DNA of 64,000 bases from Methylocaldum sp002005105 (GTDB lineage: Bacteria; Pseudomonadota; Gammaproteobacteria; Methylococcales; Methylococcaceae), in contig NZ_CP194902.1 in assembly GCF_051027545.1 (NCBI RefSeq), positions 1,984,001 through 2,048,000 on the forward strand, given 5' to 3'. Positions 54,390-63,903 of the stretch are shown here, piece by piece; within the stretch, counting starts at the first letter, position 1, and each line of letters begins with the position of its first letter. The position numbers were made by a program, and so were the translations under genes. The notes beneath the pieces were generated by a model, which saw nothing but the letters and a program-made list of their open reading frames with translations, had not been told where the DNA came from and ran no database searches.

Positions 54390-54770
54390 GTTAGAGTCGA
54401 TTCTGCCGGCCGAATTCGCCGCCCGCATCAAGCGCGTCGGCATCGTCAACGCGATGGACGACGAAAACTTCGCGGCGGCCGTCAAGGCGACCGGACGCAA
54501 GAAATTCATCATCGCCGGCGTCACAACGATGTGTGCACGGTCTTCCCGGCATTGAGCCTGGTACGCGAGGGCTATGAGGTTCAGGTCATCGCCGATGCCG
54601 GCGGTTCGCCGAGCCAGATCGGCGACGACATGGCTCTGCGCCGCATGGAGAAGAACGGCGTCACGCTGTCCAGCACGAACCAGGTGATCGCGGAACTTGC
54701 GGGCAACTGGAGCACCCCCGAAGGGAGCGCGATCGTGCAGCAGGTGGTGATGCCGGCCCTACAAGGCTGA
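54390..54770 (+). pseudogene. Isochorismatase-family (YcaC-like) hydrolase, 5'-truncated and frameshifted
   Basis: The frame reads ILPAEFAARIKRVGIVNAMDDENFAAAVKATGRKKFIIAGV and then shifts. CTVFPALSLVREGYEVQVIADAGGSPSQIGDDMALRRM and the normal C-terminus follow in the next frame, ending 54770. The motif GVT.DVC around the catalytic Cys is broken by one missing base near 54525. The N-terminal third is absent, with unrelated sequence before 54390. Clearly non-functional. Confidence 0.75.
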
Positions 54771-54820
54771 GGGAGACGAACAACGCTTACTCAGCGGGGG
54801 ATGTTGGTAGTTGACCTGGA

Positions 54821-55561
54821 TCAGTGCGCCGAACGTCCCGGCGCCCCCTGAGGTGACTTGGCTACATCATCACCGTTTCCTGCCTTCTCACGCGCAAGGT
54901 CGGAGGCTATTTGGGCCAGCCCGCCCATGAAGAATCGTTTGAAGTGCTCAATGGCAGCGTCCGGTTGATTGGCGATAGCCTCTTGTGGTGCCGCGTGTTC
55001 CAGCATTTTGGAGCTCCCGAGCAGAAGCAGGGCGAACGGCGCGATGATGGCGAGTCTGCTGCGCGCGACCGCAGGGTGGTCGGGATGTACCCCTAGAATC
55101 TCGCTGATGAACGCGGTGGCGATTTGCATTTTGGGGAGGAGTTCCCTCTCCAGGAGGATTGGAAACGCGGTGGAGGGGTGGAGTATTTCCCGACCCAGCA
55201 CGCGCAGGGCCCAGTTGGAAGACATCGGACCAAGAACCGCCCGTAGCATGCCGTCGATGAAGACGCTCAGCTTGTCTTCCGGACGCCCCGGGGCTTCGGA
55301 GATCTTCTTCAGGAACTCCAAATCCATCAACCGGTGATGGGCCTCCACTAGGACTTCGGCGTAAAGGCCATCTATGCCGCGGAAGTAGTAATTCACCGCT
55401 GCCGAATTGACTCCTGCTCGTTCGGCGATTTCCTTGCCGGTGGCGTAGGCAACCCCTTTTTCGGCAAATACCTCGCCTGCAGCCTCGAGGATCTGCCACC
55501 TTGTGGCTACGCCATCGTCCCGGTGACCGGGCAATTTTCGATTTCGCTTCTCTTGTTTCAT
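54821..55561 (-). CDS. cecR: TetR-family regulator of the CecR type
   Basis: The 246-residue repressor has an N-terminal helix-turn-helix (ILEAAGEVFAEKGVAYATGKEIAERAGVNSAAVNYYF) and a C-terminal domain of the CecR/YbiH group (LKKISEAPGRPEDKLSVFIDGMLRAVLG). It is divergent from a YbhGFSR-like efflux operon, the same pairing as in enteric bacteria where CecR represses ybhGFSR. The 96 bases between the two starts hold tandem palindromes. Ligand not known. Confidence 0.85.
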   Translation of the reverse strand: MKQEKRNRKLPGHRDDGVATRWQILEAAGEVFAEKGVAYATGKEIAERAGVNSAAVNYYFRGIDGLYAEVLVEAHHRLMDLEFLKKISEAPGRPEDKLSVFIDGMLRAVLGPMSSNWALRVLGREILHPSTAFPILLERELLPKMQIATAFISEILGVHPDHPAVARSRLAIIAPFALLLLGSSKMLEHAAPQEAIANQPDAAIEHFKRFFMGGLAQIASDLAREKAGNGDDVAKSPQGAPGRSAH

Positions 55562-55599
55562 GGAAAGAGCATACCGGGAAAAGCATGTCTTATGAACGT

Positions 55600-55625
55600 A
55601 AATTTAAATTTCAAATTCGAATTTG
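55600..55625. promoter_or_regulatory. Tandem palindromes between cecR and the efflux operon
   Basis: AAATTTAAATTT (55600-55611) is followed at once by CAAATTCGAATTTG (55612-55625), both perfect palindromes. They lie 38 bases from the cecR start and 33 bases from the ybhG-like start. An operator for the TetR regulator controlling both directions is likely. Confidence 0.65.
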
Positions 55626-55657
55626 ACAAAAGTGGTGGCTGCACCCATTCTTATGCC

Positions 55658-56677
55658 ATGAACACGAAAGCTCGCATCATCATTCCGACAGCTCTCATCC
55701 TGGTAACTCTAGGCGGCGGATGGTGGCATATCCATCGCCCTTCCGCAGAGGGCTTGCTGACCGTGTACGGCAACATCGACTTTCGCCAAGCCTCCGTACC
55801 GTTTAATGGAACCGAGCGAATCACCGAGATCCTAGCGGAAGAAGGCGATGTGGTCCGCAAAGGGCAGGTGCTGGCCCGCATGGATACCAGCCGGCTGGTG
55901 CCCCAATCGATCCAGATCGAGTCCGCGGTAGATGCTCAGAAAGCGGTCGTGGAGCGCCTCCGAAACGGCAGCAGGCCGGAGGAGATCGAACAGGCTCGGG
56001 CGAACCTGGTATCCGCCAAGGCAGACGCCGACAACGCCAAGGCTCTCTACCGGCGGCGGAAAAATCTGGTGTCGAGTGCGGCCATCAGCAAGCAGGATTT
56101 CGATGCGGCAAAGTCGGCCGCCGATGTGGCGGCCGCGAAGGTGGAGGTTACTGAGAAGGCACTCAGGCTCGCGGTCATCGGACCACGCCTGGAAGACATC
56201 GCCCAGGCCGAAGCCCAGCTCAAGGGCTACGAGGCGCAGCTGGCACTGATTCGCCGGCAATTGGCCGACGCCGAGTTGCGGGCACCCTTCGACGCCGTGA
56301 TCCAGTCGCGGCTGATGGAGCCGGGAGAGATGGCGTCCCCGACGAAACCGGTGTTCTCATTGGCCACCATCGGGACAAAATGGGTGCGGGCGTACGTTCC
56401 CGAGCCGGAGCTCGGGCATGTGCATTCCGGATCCCGCGCGAAAATCCTGGTCGACAGTCTTCCCGATCATCCGATCGAGGGTTGGGTCGGCTTCATCTCG
56501 CCGGTCGCGGAGTTCACGCCGAAAACGGTGCAGACCGAAGACCTGCGCGCCAGCCTGGTTTACGAAATCCGGGTGTTCGTCGAAGATCCCCAGAACGTGT
56601 TGCGCCTGGGCATGCCGGCAACAGTGAAGATTCCGCCGGATGCAGACGGACCTGCCCGCGACCGGGCACGGCAATGA
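55658..56677 (+). CDS. ybhG: HlyD-family periplasmic adaptor (YbhG-like)
   Basis: The 339-residue membrane-fusion protein has an N-terminal membrane anchor (about 6-24), a biotinyl-lipoyl half-site (EILAEEGDVVRKGQVLARMDTSRL), a long coiled-coil hairpin (about 85-205) and a beta-barrel domain (DAELRAPFDAVIQSRLMEPGEMASP). It bridges the ABC exporter and an outer-membrane channel. The start at 55658 is preferred because codons upstream run into the regulatory palindromes. It overlaps the ATPase gene by 4 bases. Confidence 0.87.
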   Translation: MNTKARIIIPTALILVTLGGGWWHIHRPSAEGLLTVYGNIDFRQASVPFNGTERITEILAEEGDVVRKGQVLARMDTSRLVPQSIQIESAVDAQKAVVERLRNGSRPEEIEQARANLVSAKADADNAKALYRRRKNLVSSAAISKQDFDAAKSAADVAAAKVEVTEKALRLAVIGPRLEDIAQAEAQLKGYEAQLALIRRQLADAELRAPFDAVIQSRLMEPGEMASPTKPVFSLATIGTKWVRAYVPEPELGHVHSGSRAKILVDSLPDHPIEGWVGFISPVAEFTPKTVQTEDLRASLVYEIRVFVEDPQNVLRLGMPATVKIPPDADGPARDRARQ

Positions 56678-58437
56678 GCCTGCAAGGCCTGACGCATCCG
56701 GTGGAAATTCGCGGGGTTCACAAGACATTCCGCCGTGAAACGGGCGAGACCGTCAAGGCCATCGACGACGTTTCCTTTGCGGCACGGCATAAGACCCTCA
56801 CTGCGCTGGTCGGTCCCGACGGAGGCGGCAAGACGACCCTCCTGCGGATGCTTGCCGGCCTGGTTTTCGCCGACAGTGGAACGGTACGGGTTCGGGGCAT
56901 CGACGCCTCGTCCGACCCGCAGGCCATACAGGACCGCATCGGCTATATGCCCCAGCGGTTCGGCCTCTACGAAGATCTGACCGTCCAGCAAAATCTGGAT
57001 CTGTATGCCGAACTGCACGGCATCAGCCCAGCGGCGCGCATGGCGGTCTATCCCCGCCTGCTGCAGATGACCGCCCTCGGCCCGTTCACCGGTCGCTTGG
57101 CGGGAGCGCTCTCCGGCGGCATGAAACAGAAACTGGGCCTCGCCTGCACTTTGGTCCGTTCGCCCGACCTGTTGTTGCTGGACGAACCGACCGTGGGCGT
57201 CGACCCGTTGTCCCGCCGAGAGTTGTGGGAAATCGTGCGGCGTCTGGTGCGTGAGGAGGCGTTGACGGTCATCGTCAGCACTTCCTATCTCGACGAGGCC
57301 GCGTTCTGCGACCATGCCGTGGTCCTGCATCAAGGCAAAGTGCTCGCGGAAGGGACACCGGAGGAGATCACCTCTCGGGCGGAAGGGCGCGTGTTTTTCG
57401 CCACCTCCTCCGAGGGCTCCACGGCCCGCTCTCTGCAGGCACGCCTGTTCAAGCATCCAGGTGTGGCGGACGCCGTACCCGAGGCGGGGAAGGTTCGGGT
57501 CGTTACCCGCTCGTCGCGCGTCCCTCAAGATGATGGCGGAGAGGGCGGCCTCGAGTTTGAACCCGCAGCCCCGCGCTTCGAAGACGGCTTCATGGCGCTG
57601 TTCCGAGCCGCGGTCGGCGAGATCCATTCCCCATCCATCACGCTGGGCCGCCGTCCCAGCGAGGCGGTCGGCGTTCCTTCCGTGGAAGTTCTCGATCTGG
57701 TTCGGACCTTCGGCGACTTCGTCGCCGTGAACCATGTGTCCTTTCAGGTACGGCGCGGGGAAATCTACGGACTGTTGGGGCCGAACGGGGCGGGCAAGAG
57801 CACCACCTTCCGCATGCTATGCGGGCTGATCCCGGCCACTGGCGGGCGCCTCCGGGTAGCGGGGGCCGATTTGAGGACCGCCCGTGCCGAGGCACGGGCG
57901 AAACTGGGCTACGTCGCTCAGAAATTCTCGCTCTACGGCGACCTTTCCGTGGATGAGAACCTGGATTTCTTCGCGAGCGCCTATGGTCTGCGCGGTTCCA
58001 GAAAACGCGACCGCATCGCCTGGGCGAAAGACCAGTTCGATCTCGGCCCGATGTCGGCCTTGCCGGGCGGAAAGCTGCCGGGGGGGTACAAACAGCGGCT
58101 GGCGATGGCCACGGCGCTGCTGCATGAACCGGAAATCCTGTTTCTGGATGAGGCGACCAGCGGTGCCGATCCTCTGGCTCGCCGCGAGTTTTGGGGCCGG
58201 ATCACGGCCCTGTCGGAACAGGGGGTGACCGTCGTCGTCACGACCCACTTCATGGAAGAGGCCGAATATTGCGACCGTGTGATCATCATGGATGGCGGCA
58301 TCGCCCTGGCGGAAGGCTCGCCGGCGGCGATCCGCGCCCAGGGGGAGCCCCGAAGTGGGCAGCTGCCCACCATGGAGGATGCCTTTATTGCCATCGTCGA
58401 GCAATCCCGGCACAGCGTAGGGAAGGCGGCGCAATGA
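56674..58437 (+). CDS. ybhF: Fused double ATP-binding ABC exporter subunit (YbhF-like)
   Basis: The 587-residue cytoplasmic protein has two tandem nucleotide-binding domains. The first has Walker A GPDGGGKTTLL, signature LSGGMKQKLGLA and Walker B LLLLDEPTVGVD. The second has Walker A GPNGAGKSTTF, the less usual signature LPGGYKQRLAMA and Walker B EILFLDEATSGADP. This matches YbhF of the drug-exporting YbhFSR complex. Both ends overlap neighbours by 4 bases, so the operon is tightly coupled. Confidence 0.9.
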   Translation: MSLQGLTHPVEIRGVHKTFRRETGETVKAIDDVSFAARHKTLTALVGPDGGGKTTLLRMLAGLVFADSGTVRVRGIDASSDPQAIQDRIGYMPQRFGLYEDLTVQQNLDLYAELHGISPAARMAVYPRLLQMTALGPFTGRLAGALSGGMKQKLGLACTLVRSPDLLLLDEPTVGVDPLSRRELWEIVRRLVREEALTVIVSTSYLDEAAFCDHAVVLHQGKVLAEGTPEEITSRAEGRVFFATSSEGSTARSLQARLFKHPGVADAVPEAGKVRVVTRSSRVPQDDGGEGGLEFEPAAPRFEDGFMALFRAAVGEIHSPSITLGRRPSEAVGVPSVEVLDLVRTFGDFVAVNHVSFQVRRGEIYGLLGPNGAGKSTTFRMLCGLIPATGGRLRVAGADLRTARAEARAKLGYVAQKFSLYGDLSVDENLDFFASAYGLRGSRKRDRIAWAKDQFDLGPMSALPGGKLPGGYKQRLAMATALLHEPEILFLDEATSGADPLARREFWGRITALSEQGVTVVVTTHFMEEAEYCDRVIIMDGGIALAEGSPAAIRAQGEPRSGQLPTMEDAFIAIVEQSRHSVGKAAQ

Positions 58438-59576
58438 CCGGCCAGGAGCTGATGGCGCGAAGCCGTGCCCGGCGGGTATGGGCATTGATCCGCAAGGAAA
58501 CCTGGCAGATCCTCCGGGACCCCAGCGCCATCGCCATCGGCGTCGTCCTGCCGATCGTGATGTTGATCCTGTTCGGCTACGGGCTTTCCTTCGATCTCAA
58601 GCATCTCCCCGTCGCAGTCGTCGTCGAGCACGCTTCCGAAGAGACCTCCGCCGTCAGCGCGGCGCTGAGCCTTTCGAGCTATTTCCGGGTACACCCGGTC
58701 AATACCATGGCCGAGGCGGCGAGGCTGATGACCGAGCATCAAGTCAGCGCCGTCGTTCGCTTTCCGCCCCATTTCGCACGGGATGTGGCGCGCGGCGAAG
58801 CCGATCTGTTGGTGGCGGTCAACGCGACGGACGCCAACACCGCCCGCATCGCGATCAGTTACGCAAGGGGCGCGGTAGCGACCTGGCTGGCTCGCGAGAT
58901 CGCCGAAGGCCGCGCCGCTGCAGGCGGCTCTGCTATCGCCATCGAGGGCCGGCTGTGGTTCAACGAGGCCAACGAGAGTTCCTGGTTCCTGGTTCCGGGC
59001 CTGATCGTCCTGATCATGACCTTGATCGGAGCCTTGCTGACCTCCCTGGTCATCGCCCGGGAATGGGAGCGCGGCACCTTCGAGGCGCTGTTCGCGACCC
59101 CCGTTCGTCCCGTCGAAATCCTGCTGAGCAAAACCGTGCCCTATTTCGTCATGGGCATGTTCGGGCTCGTCCTTGCGGTTGCCGGCAGCCAGTTTTTGTT
59201 CGCCGTCCCCTTGCGTGGGTCGCTTTGGCTGCTGGTGCTGGTCTCCTCGCTCTACCTGCTGGTGGCGCTCGGTATGGGACTGGTGATTTCGTCGGCGACC
59301 AAGAGCCAATTTCTCGCCAGCCAGATCACCTTTCTGGTGACCTTCCTGCCAGCGACCCTGCTGTCGGGCTTCATCTTCGACATCCGCAGCATGTCCTGGG
59401 GCGCCCAGATCGTGACCAGCATCTTTCCTGCCCGCTATTTCGTCAGCTCGCTGCAGACCCTGTTTCTGGCCGGGGACGTGTGGCCCATCATCCTGCCCAA
59501 CGCGCTCGTCCTCGCCGGCATGGCCGCACTGCTCATGGCCATGGCCGCCAAGGCGACCCGCAAGCGCATCGACTGA
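58434..59576 (+). CDS. ybhS: ABC-2 exporter permease (YbhS-like)
   Basis: The 380-residue membrane protein has one N-terminal helix, a large periplasmic domain of about 150 residues and five C-terminal helices, with the ABC-2 motif AREWERGTFEALFATPVRPVEILLSK. The ATG overlaps the ATPase stop by 4 bases. It pairs with the next gene as a heterodimeric permease. Confidence 0.9.
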   Translation: MTGQELMARSRARRVWALIRKETWQILRDPSAIAIGVVLPIVMLILFGYGLSFDLKHLPVAVVVEHASEETSAVSAALSLSSYFRVHPVNTMAEAARLMTEHQVSAVVRFPPHFARDVARGEADLLVAVNATDANTARIAISYARGAVATWLAREIAEGRAAAGGSAIAIEGRLWFNEANESSWFLVPGLIVLIMTLIGALLTSLVIAREWERGTFEALFATPVRPVEILLSKTVPYFVMGMFGLVLAVAGSQFLFAVPLRGSLWLLVLVSSLYLLVALGMGLVISSATKSQFLASQITFLVTFLPATLLSGFIFDIRSMSWGAQIVTSIFPARYFVSSLQTLFLAGDVWPIILPNALVLAGMAALLMAMAAKATRKRID

Positions 59577-59583
59577 GGTTGCC

Positions 59584-60705
59584 ATGACCGACTCCTTATT
59601 TCGCATCCTCGCCCTCATCCGCAAGGAGCTTCTGGCGATCCTGAAAGATCGCAAGAGCCGGGTCACGGTGTTCGTGCCGCCCATTTTGCAGTGCCTGATT
59701 TTTGGCTACGCCGCCAGTTACGATCTGAACCATGTCCCCTATGTGCTGCTCGATCGCGATCACAGTGCGGCGTCGCGGGCCTTCATCGCCACCCTCGATG
59801 GTTCGGGCACTTTCGATCGTATCGCCACGCTGCAAAACGCTTCCGACATTGCCGACCCGATCACGGATCGCCGCGCTGTCCTCGCGGTGATCATCGACCG
59901 GGACTTCGAGCGCCAATTGATGGCGGATGGTACCGCCAAGGTCCAGGCGATCGCCGACGGGCGCAACACCAACACCGCCGGAACCGCGCAAGGGTATGTG
60001 AGCACCCTGGCCGCGAACTTCGTGCAGAGGTGGCGCCAGGAGAACGGCGTTACGCCGCCGCCCGGCATCAAGGTGACGCCCCGGGCGTGGTATAACCCCA
60101 ACCTTGAGACACAGTGGATCATGATTCCCTCGTTGATCGGGACGATCACCATGATGATGACGATGAGCCTGACCGCCATGTCGGTGGCTCGCGAACGGGA
60201 GGCAGGCACTTTCGAGCAATTGCTGGTGACGCCTTTCCGTCCCTACGAGATCATGGTCGGCAAGGCATTGCCGTCGATGATCGTCGGGCTGATTCAGGCC
60301 ACCTCGATCCTGCTGGTCGCCCAGCTATGGTTCCAAATTCCCTTTGCGGGCTCCTACTTCGTGCTTTACCTGAGCCTTGCCGAGTTCCTGGCGGCATCGG
60401 TCGGGATCGGCTTGTTCCTCTCCTCCATCGCCCGAAACATGCAGCAGGCCATGATCGGTACGCTCGTGGTGATGATGCCGTTCATGCTGCTGTCCGGCTT
60501 GACCACGCCGGTGATGACCATGCCGGACGCACTCCAATACCTTACCGCCGTGAACCCGCTCCGTTATGCCATCAGCATGACGCGCCAGATCTATCTGGAG
60601 GGTGCCGGCATCGTCCAGCTGCTGCCCGAAATGCTGGCACTTCTGATGATTGCGGCCGTGACGCTGCCCATCGCCGCCTGGATGTTCCGCAACAAGCTGG
60701 CTTAG
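59584..60705 (+). CDS. ybhR: ABC-2 exporter permease (YbhR-like)
   Basis: The 373-residue second permease subunit has the same layout as its neighbour: an N-terminal helix, a periplasmic domain, then six helices with the ABC-2 motif AREREAGTFEQLLVTPFRPYEIMVGK. It starts 7 bases after the ybhS stop. The pair resembles YbhS/YbhR by order and size. Confidence 0.9.
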   Translation: MTDSLFRILALIRKELLAILKDRKSRVTVFVPPILQCLIFGYAASYDLNHVPYVLLDRDHSAASRAFIATLDGSGTFDRIATLQNASDIADPITDRRAVLAVIIDRDFERQLMADGTAKVQAIADGRNTNTAGTAQGYVSTLAANFVQRWRQENGVTPPPGIKVTPRAWYNPNLETQWIMIPSLIGTITMMMTMSLTAMSVAREREAGTFEQLLVTPFRPYEIMVGKALPSMIVGLIQATSILLVAQLWFQIPFAGSYFVLYLSLAEFLAASVGIGLFLSSIARNMQQAMIGTLVVMMPFMLLSGLTTPVMTMPDALQYLTAVNPLRYAISMTRQIYLEGAGIVQLLPEMLALLMIAAVTLPIAAWMFRNKLA

Positions 60706-60771
60706 TGCGGACACAGTAGAACGGCAGGCGATGGTCTGGATGAAAAAACGCACAACAGATACACAACGACA

Positions 60772-62214
60772 TTGAACACCAAGCTCCAATTTTCACTGTC
60801 ACTATTCGCAATGAGCCTGGCGGCATGCACGGTAGGTCCAGATTATCGGGCGCCTGTTCCGGCCGTTCCGGATCGATGGCACGCAGATGAGAAGATCGGC
60901 GCCGATCTGCTATGGGCCAAACCGGAAAATTTGAAGGCATGGTGGCGAGCCTTCGGCGATTACGAACTGGATCGCCTCATGGATCGAGCTTTGGCGCGCA
61001 ATCTCGACGTGAAAATCGCACTGGCCCGAATCGAACAGGCCCGAGCCGAACGGAGCAGCACCCGCGCAGAACTGTTTCCGTCGGTCGATGTGACGGGGGG
61101 CGTGCAGCGCCAAGATAACCCGATGCCCGGCCTGAGGCCGGGCATACGCTACAACCTGTTCGAGATCGGCTTCGATGCCTTGTGGGAAATCGATCTGTTC
61201 GGACGCCAGCAAAGGCGCCTCGAGGCGGCCTCGGCGGAGCTGGAAGCGGCCGGTGACCAATACGCTCAATCCCTGGTGACGTTAAGCTCCGAGCTGGCGC
61301 GTAGTTACATCGACTACCGCAACGCTCAGGCCCTGCTGGCCATCACCCGATCGAACCTGGACAGTATGCGGCAGACCCTGGCGCAGACCGAAAGGCTGCT
61401 GCAAGAGGGCATCGGAACCCGCCATGATGTGGTGCGCGCCAAAGCCCAAGCGGAGACCACCGAGGCGCAGATTCCCACCCTGGAAGCCGGCAAGACCGCT
61501 GCCCTGCGTCAATTGGAAGCGCTGGCGGGCCAGCAGCCCGGTGCGCTGGCCGCCGAGCTGGATGCGCCCGGTCCCTTTCCCGAAGCACCGGGGCAAGCCA
61601 TGCTCGCTTCGCCCGCCGATACCATCCGCCATCGGCCTGACCTGCGCGCCGCCGAGCGCCAGTTGGCGGCCGCTACGGCGATGCAGGGGGCGGCTATCGC
61701 GGAGCTGTTTCCGAAAATCTCGCTGTCGGCGTTTCTGGGATTGCGAAATACCGATATCGAAAGTTTGTTCAAGTCCGCGGCGTTTTCCTATGGCAACGCC
61801 GCCAACCTGGTGCAGCCCTTGCTCAACTTTGGCCGCATCAAGGCAGGAATCAAGCTGGCCGAGGCCAAACAACGGGAAGCCTATTTTGCTTACGAAAAGG
61901 GTGTGCTGGAGGCGCTCAAGGAAACCGAAACCGCGCTGACTCGCTATCTCAAGGAAGAGATCCGACGTCAAACGCTGGCACGCGCGGTGGAGGACCAGCA
62001 AGAGGCGGTGCGTTTATCCCAACTGCGCTTCGAAGCCGGCGTCATTTCCCTGCTGGACGTGCTGGTTGCACAACGCGCCCTGTATGCGGTGGAAAGTGAA
62101 CTCGCTAATTCACGAGCCCTCACTGCCGTTAATCTGATTTCTCTGTACAAATCTCTGGGAGGCGGGGCTAACGCCACGCCGCCGCTGGTTGCTGCCGACG
62201 GCAAGAAATCATGA
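60772..62214 (+). CDS. NodT-family outer-membrane efflux lipoprotein
   Basis: The 480-residue TolC-like channel has a lipoprotein signal (MSLAAC), the N-terminal WW..F.D..LD pattern (LKAWWRAFGDYELDRLMDRAL), and two internal repeats of coiled-coil and beta-strand regions (RSYIDYRNAQALLAITRSNL; PLLNFGRIKAGIKLAEAKQREAY). The start is a TTG at 60772; the only in-frame ATG just downstream would cut the signal peptide. It lies 66 bases after ybhR and completes a tripartite efflux system with the adaptor. Confidence 0.9.
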   Translation: MNTKLQFSLSLFAMSLAACTVGPDYRAPVPAVPDRWHADEKIGADLLWAKPENLKAWWRAFGDYELDRLMDRALARNLDVKIALARIEQARAERSSTRAELFPSVDVTGGVQRQDNPMPGLRPGIRYNLFEIGFDALWEIDLFGRQQRRLEAASAELEAAGDQYAQSLVTLSSELARSYIDYRNAQALLAITRSNLDSMRQTLAQTERLLQEGIGTRHDVVRAKAQAETTEAQIPTLEAGKTAALRQLEALAGQQPGALAAELDAPGPFPEAPGQAMLASPADTIRHRPDLRAAERQLAAATAMQGAAIAELFPKISLSAFLGLRNTDIESLFKSAAFSYGNAANLVQPLLNFGRIKAGIKLAEAKQREAYFAYEKGVLEALKETETALTRYLKEEIRRQTLARAVEDQQEAVRLSQLRFEAGVISLLDVLVAQRALYAVESELANSRALTAVNLISLYKSLGGGANATPPLVAADGKKS

Positions 62215-62432
62215 GTTTGTGAGTCATCGGCGCGCCTGGCTCGAGAGGGGTAGGGTAACGCATTTTGCTGGCCGGTGGTTCTTTATCAGCTCGGCATGTC
62301 CGGCTGAGCTTAACCTCAACCTGGCGTCAGACCAGCCGGCTTAGATGCGTCAGAGTAGAGTCGATTTAAGCCTTTTCTGATATGCCCGACGTGTGCTCTA
62401 AGCTTCAACCTGACACCCCGTACCCTTGGCGT

Positions 62433-63002
62433 CAATGCCGTTAAGTTAAGACGAATGACGTCACCCCGGCAGGGAAGGGTGGCTTCGGTGCTCCAATCGC
62501 AAACGGTCATCCCAGGAGCGCTGGGATGACCCTTCCAATCGCAAACGGTCGCTTTAGTCGCGACCCTTCCAATCGCAAACGGCCTGGCCGGGAGCGCCGG
62601 CCACGCCCTTCCCGAAGACACCGTTTGCGATTGGAATGCCGGGGTCCAGACGCTATGGATGGCAGAGGCCTCTCACTTCCTTGTGCACTGGATTCATGCC
62701 GCACAGTCCCTGTGCGGCACCCTACGGGCGCTTCGCGTGCAAATCGGCCTCGCCACGCTACGCCGTCCCGCTTCGCTCGCGAGTCCTGGGCAGTCCTTCC
62801 CTGGCCTGCCCGCTCGCCGCATTGCGCCTCGCCCTGCCGATTTGTCCGGCACAAATTTGCCAGGAGCAAATTTGGACGTGCGGAGCACGGTCCGTAGGAC
62901 GAACCCCAGGGATGGGGTGAGCAATCCCTGCCGGAAGGGGCGTTCTGGCGCTCCCAGAACGACCGTTTGCGATTGGAATGACGGCTTAACTTAACGGCAT
63001 TG
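62433..63002. mobile_element. 570-bp MITE-like non-autonomous transposon
   Basis: The ends are perfect 18-base inverted repeats CAATGCCGTTAAGTTAAG (62433-62450) and its complement (62985-63002). The flanks carry an 11-base direct repeat ACCCTTGGCGT (62422-62432 and 63003-63013), a target-site duplication. The interior has no transposase. It carries CCAATCGCAAACGG at 62493, 62535 and 62569, and the complement at 62621 and 62963. The ends and long duplication resemble IS4-family (IS231-like) elements, which could supply the transposase. The short gap before it, 62215-62421, holds no gene. Confidence 0.85.
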
Positions 63003-63089
63003 ACCCTTGGCGTACAGGTTTTTCCGTTTTCTGCACCGGCCCCATAAAGCGCTGGGACTGCAATCCGCGCGATTTCAGTTAAGGGACGA

Positions 63090-63398
63090 TCATCCCAGCC
63101 GGCTTTTAAGCCGGGTCAGCGTCTCCATCCGCTCATGCAGGACGGCAATAATGCGCGGTGGTTTTTCTTCCGGATGGATATAAAAAATATAGTGGTGTTC
63201 ACAGCGGCTCACCCTGACCTGGGGATACCGCTCGGAAAAGCTGCGCGAAGGCACGGTCCGGGCGGCGATCTCCCGAAGATGCTTGTCCAGCAGCCCGGCA
63301 TAGCGTAGGGCTTGTCTTTGACGCCATTGCTCTAGCGTGTAACGGGCAATCTCCCTGAGGTCTTCCTCAGCGGGGGCGGTTAATTCATAAGGGAGCAT
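63090..63398 (-). CDS. ParE/RelE-family toxin
   Basis: The 102-residue toxin has the ParE/RelE pattern (ELTAPAEEDLREIARYTLEQWRQRQALRYAGLLDKHLREIA; YPQVRVSRCEHHYIFYI; RIIAVLHERMETLTRL). The start at 63398 fits the family length; codons upstream overlap the antitoxin. It follows the antitoxin by 4 bases. ParE-type members poison gyrase and RelE-type cut mRNA; which applies is not clear, though ParE is the better match. Confidence 0.85.
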   Translation of the reverse strand: MLPYELTAPAEEDLREIARYTLEQWRQRQALRYAGLLDKHLREIAARTVPSRSFSERYPQVRVSRCEHHYIFYIHPEEKPPRIIAVLHERMETLTRLKSRLG

Positions 63399-63402
63399 TC
63401 CC

Positions 63403-63654
63403 TTACCGCGCTTCCCGATGGATTTCCTCGAAGATCTGTTCGACCGATTTGTGGACGGCGGCGTCTTTCGCAGCCTTGATCCGTGGTTCCAGGAAGGCTT
63501 CCAACTGGCGAAGCGCTTCGTCTTCATCCGCTGCCGCGATATCCGGTAACACGCGCTCCAGAACATAATCCTTGATGCTCTGACCGCGCAAAGCCGCCAC
63601 AGCCTTGAGCCGTTGATGTTGTTCCGGGGTCACTTCAATCGATAAACGCATCAT
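63403..63654 (-). CDS. ParD-like antitoxin
   Basis: The 83-residue protein has a ribbon-helix-helix-like N-terminus (MMRLSIEVTPEQHQRLKAVAALRGQSIKDYVLERVLP) and a charged helical tail that would wrap the toxin (VEQIFEEIHREAR). The start is set at 63654 by a strong ribosome-binding site (GGAGG, 3 bases upstream) rather than the earlier ATG at 63720. It is first of a two-gene module with the toxin. Upstream 63655-63903 shows no gene. Confidence 0.82.
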   Translation of the reverse strand: MMRLSIEVTPEQHQRLKAVAALRGQSIKDYVLERVLPDIAAADEDEALRQLEAFLEPRIKAAKDAAVHKSVEQIFEEIHREAR

Positions 63655-63903
63655 GTCCTCCTGCTGGATTAAGGCACTGTCTAGCTTAGCGTGATAAACA
63701 ACATTAGCACAAATGAACATTTGTTGTTTAGATTATTCCTGAGCAATCCGCCGCCCGTTTTCCGGCGGATCCGCGCCAGGTGCCTATCGAGGGCCTCTTA
63801 AGCCGCTTGCCGGCACACATCGAGACCCAATACGCCTCCACGCCAGCACTGAATTTAGCATGCGACAAGTTTCCCGATCGCGAGCGATGAGAGACCGCAG
63901 GCC

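Noticed and set aside
57981..59684. Minus-strand open frame of 567 residues opposite the efflux genes
   Set aside because: Antisense to two clearly real genes; the product is a His/Gly/Arg-rich sequence without motifs.
62493..62976. Repeated CCAATCGCAAACGG units with variable spacing, possibly a CRISPR array
   Set aside because: The units are 14 bases, occur in both orientations, have very unequal spacers and lie inside a transposon-like element with its own terminal repeats. No cas gene is present.
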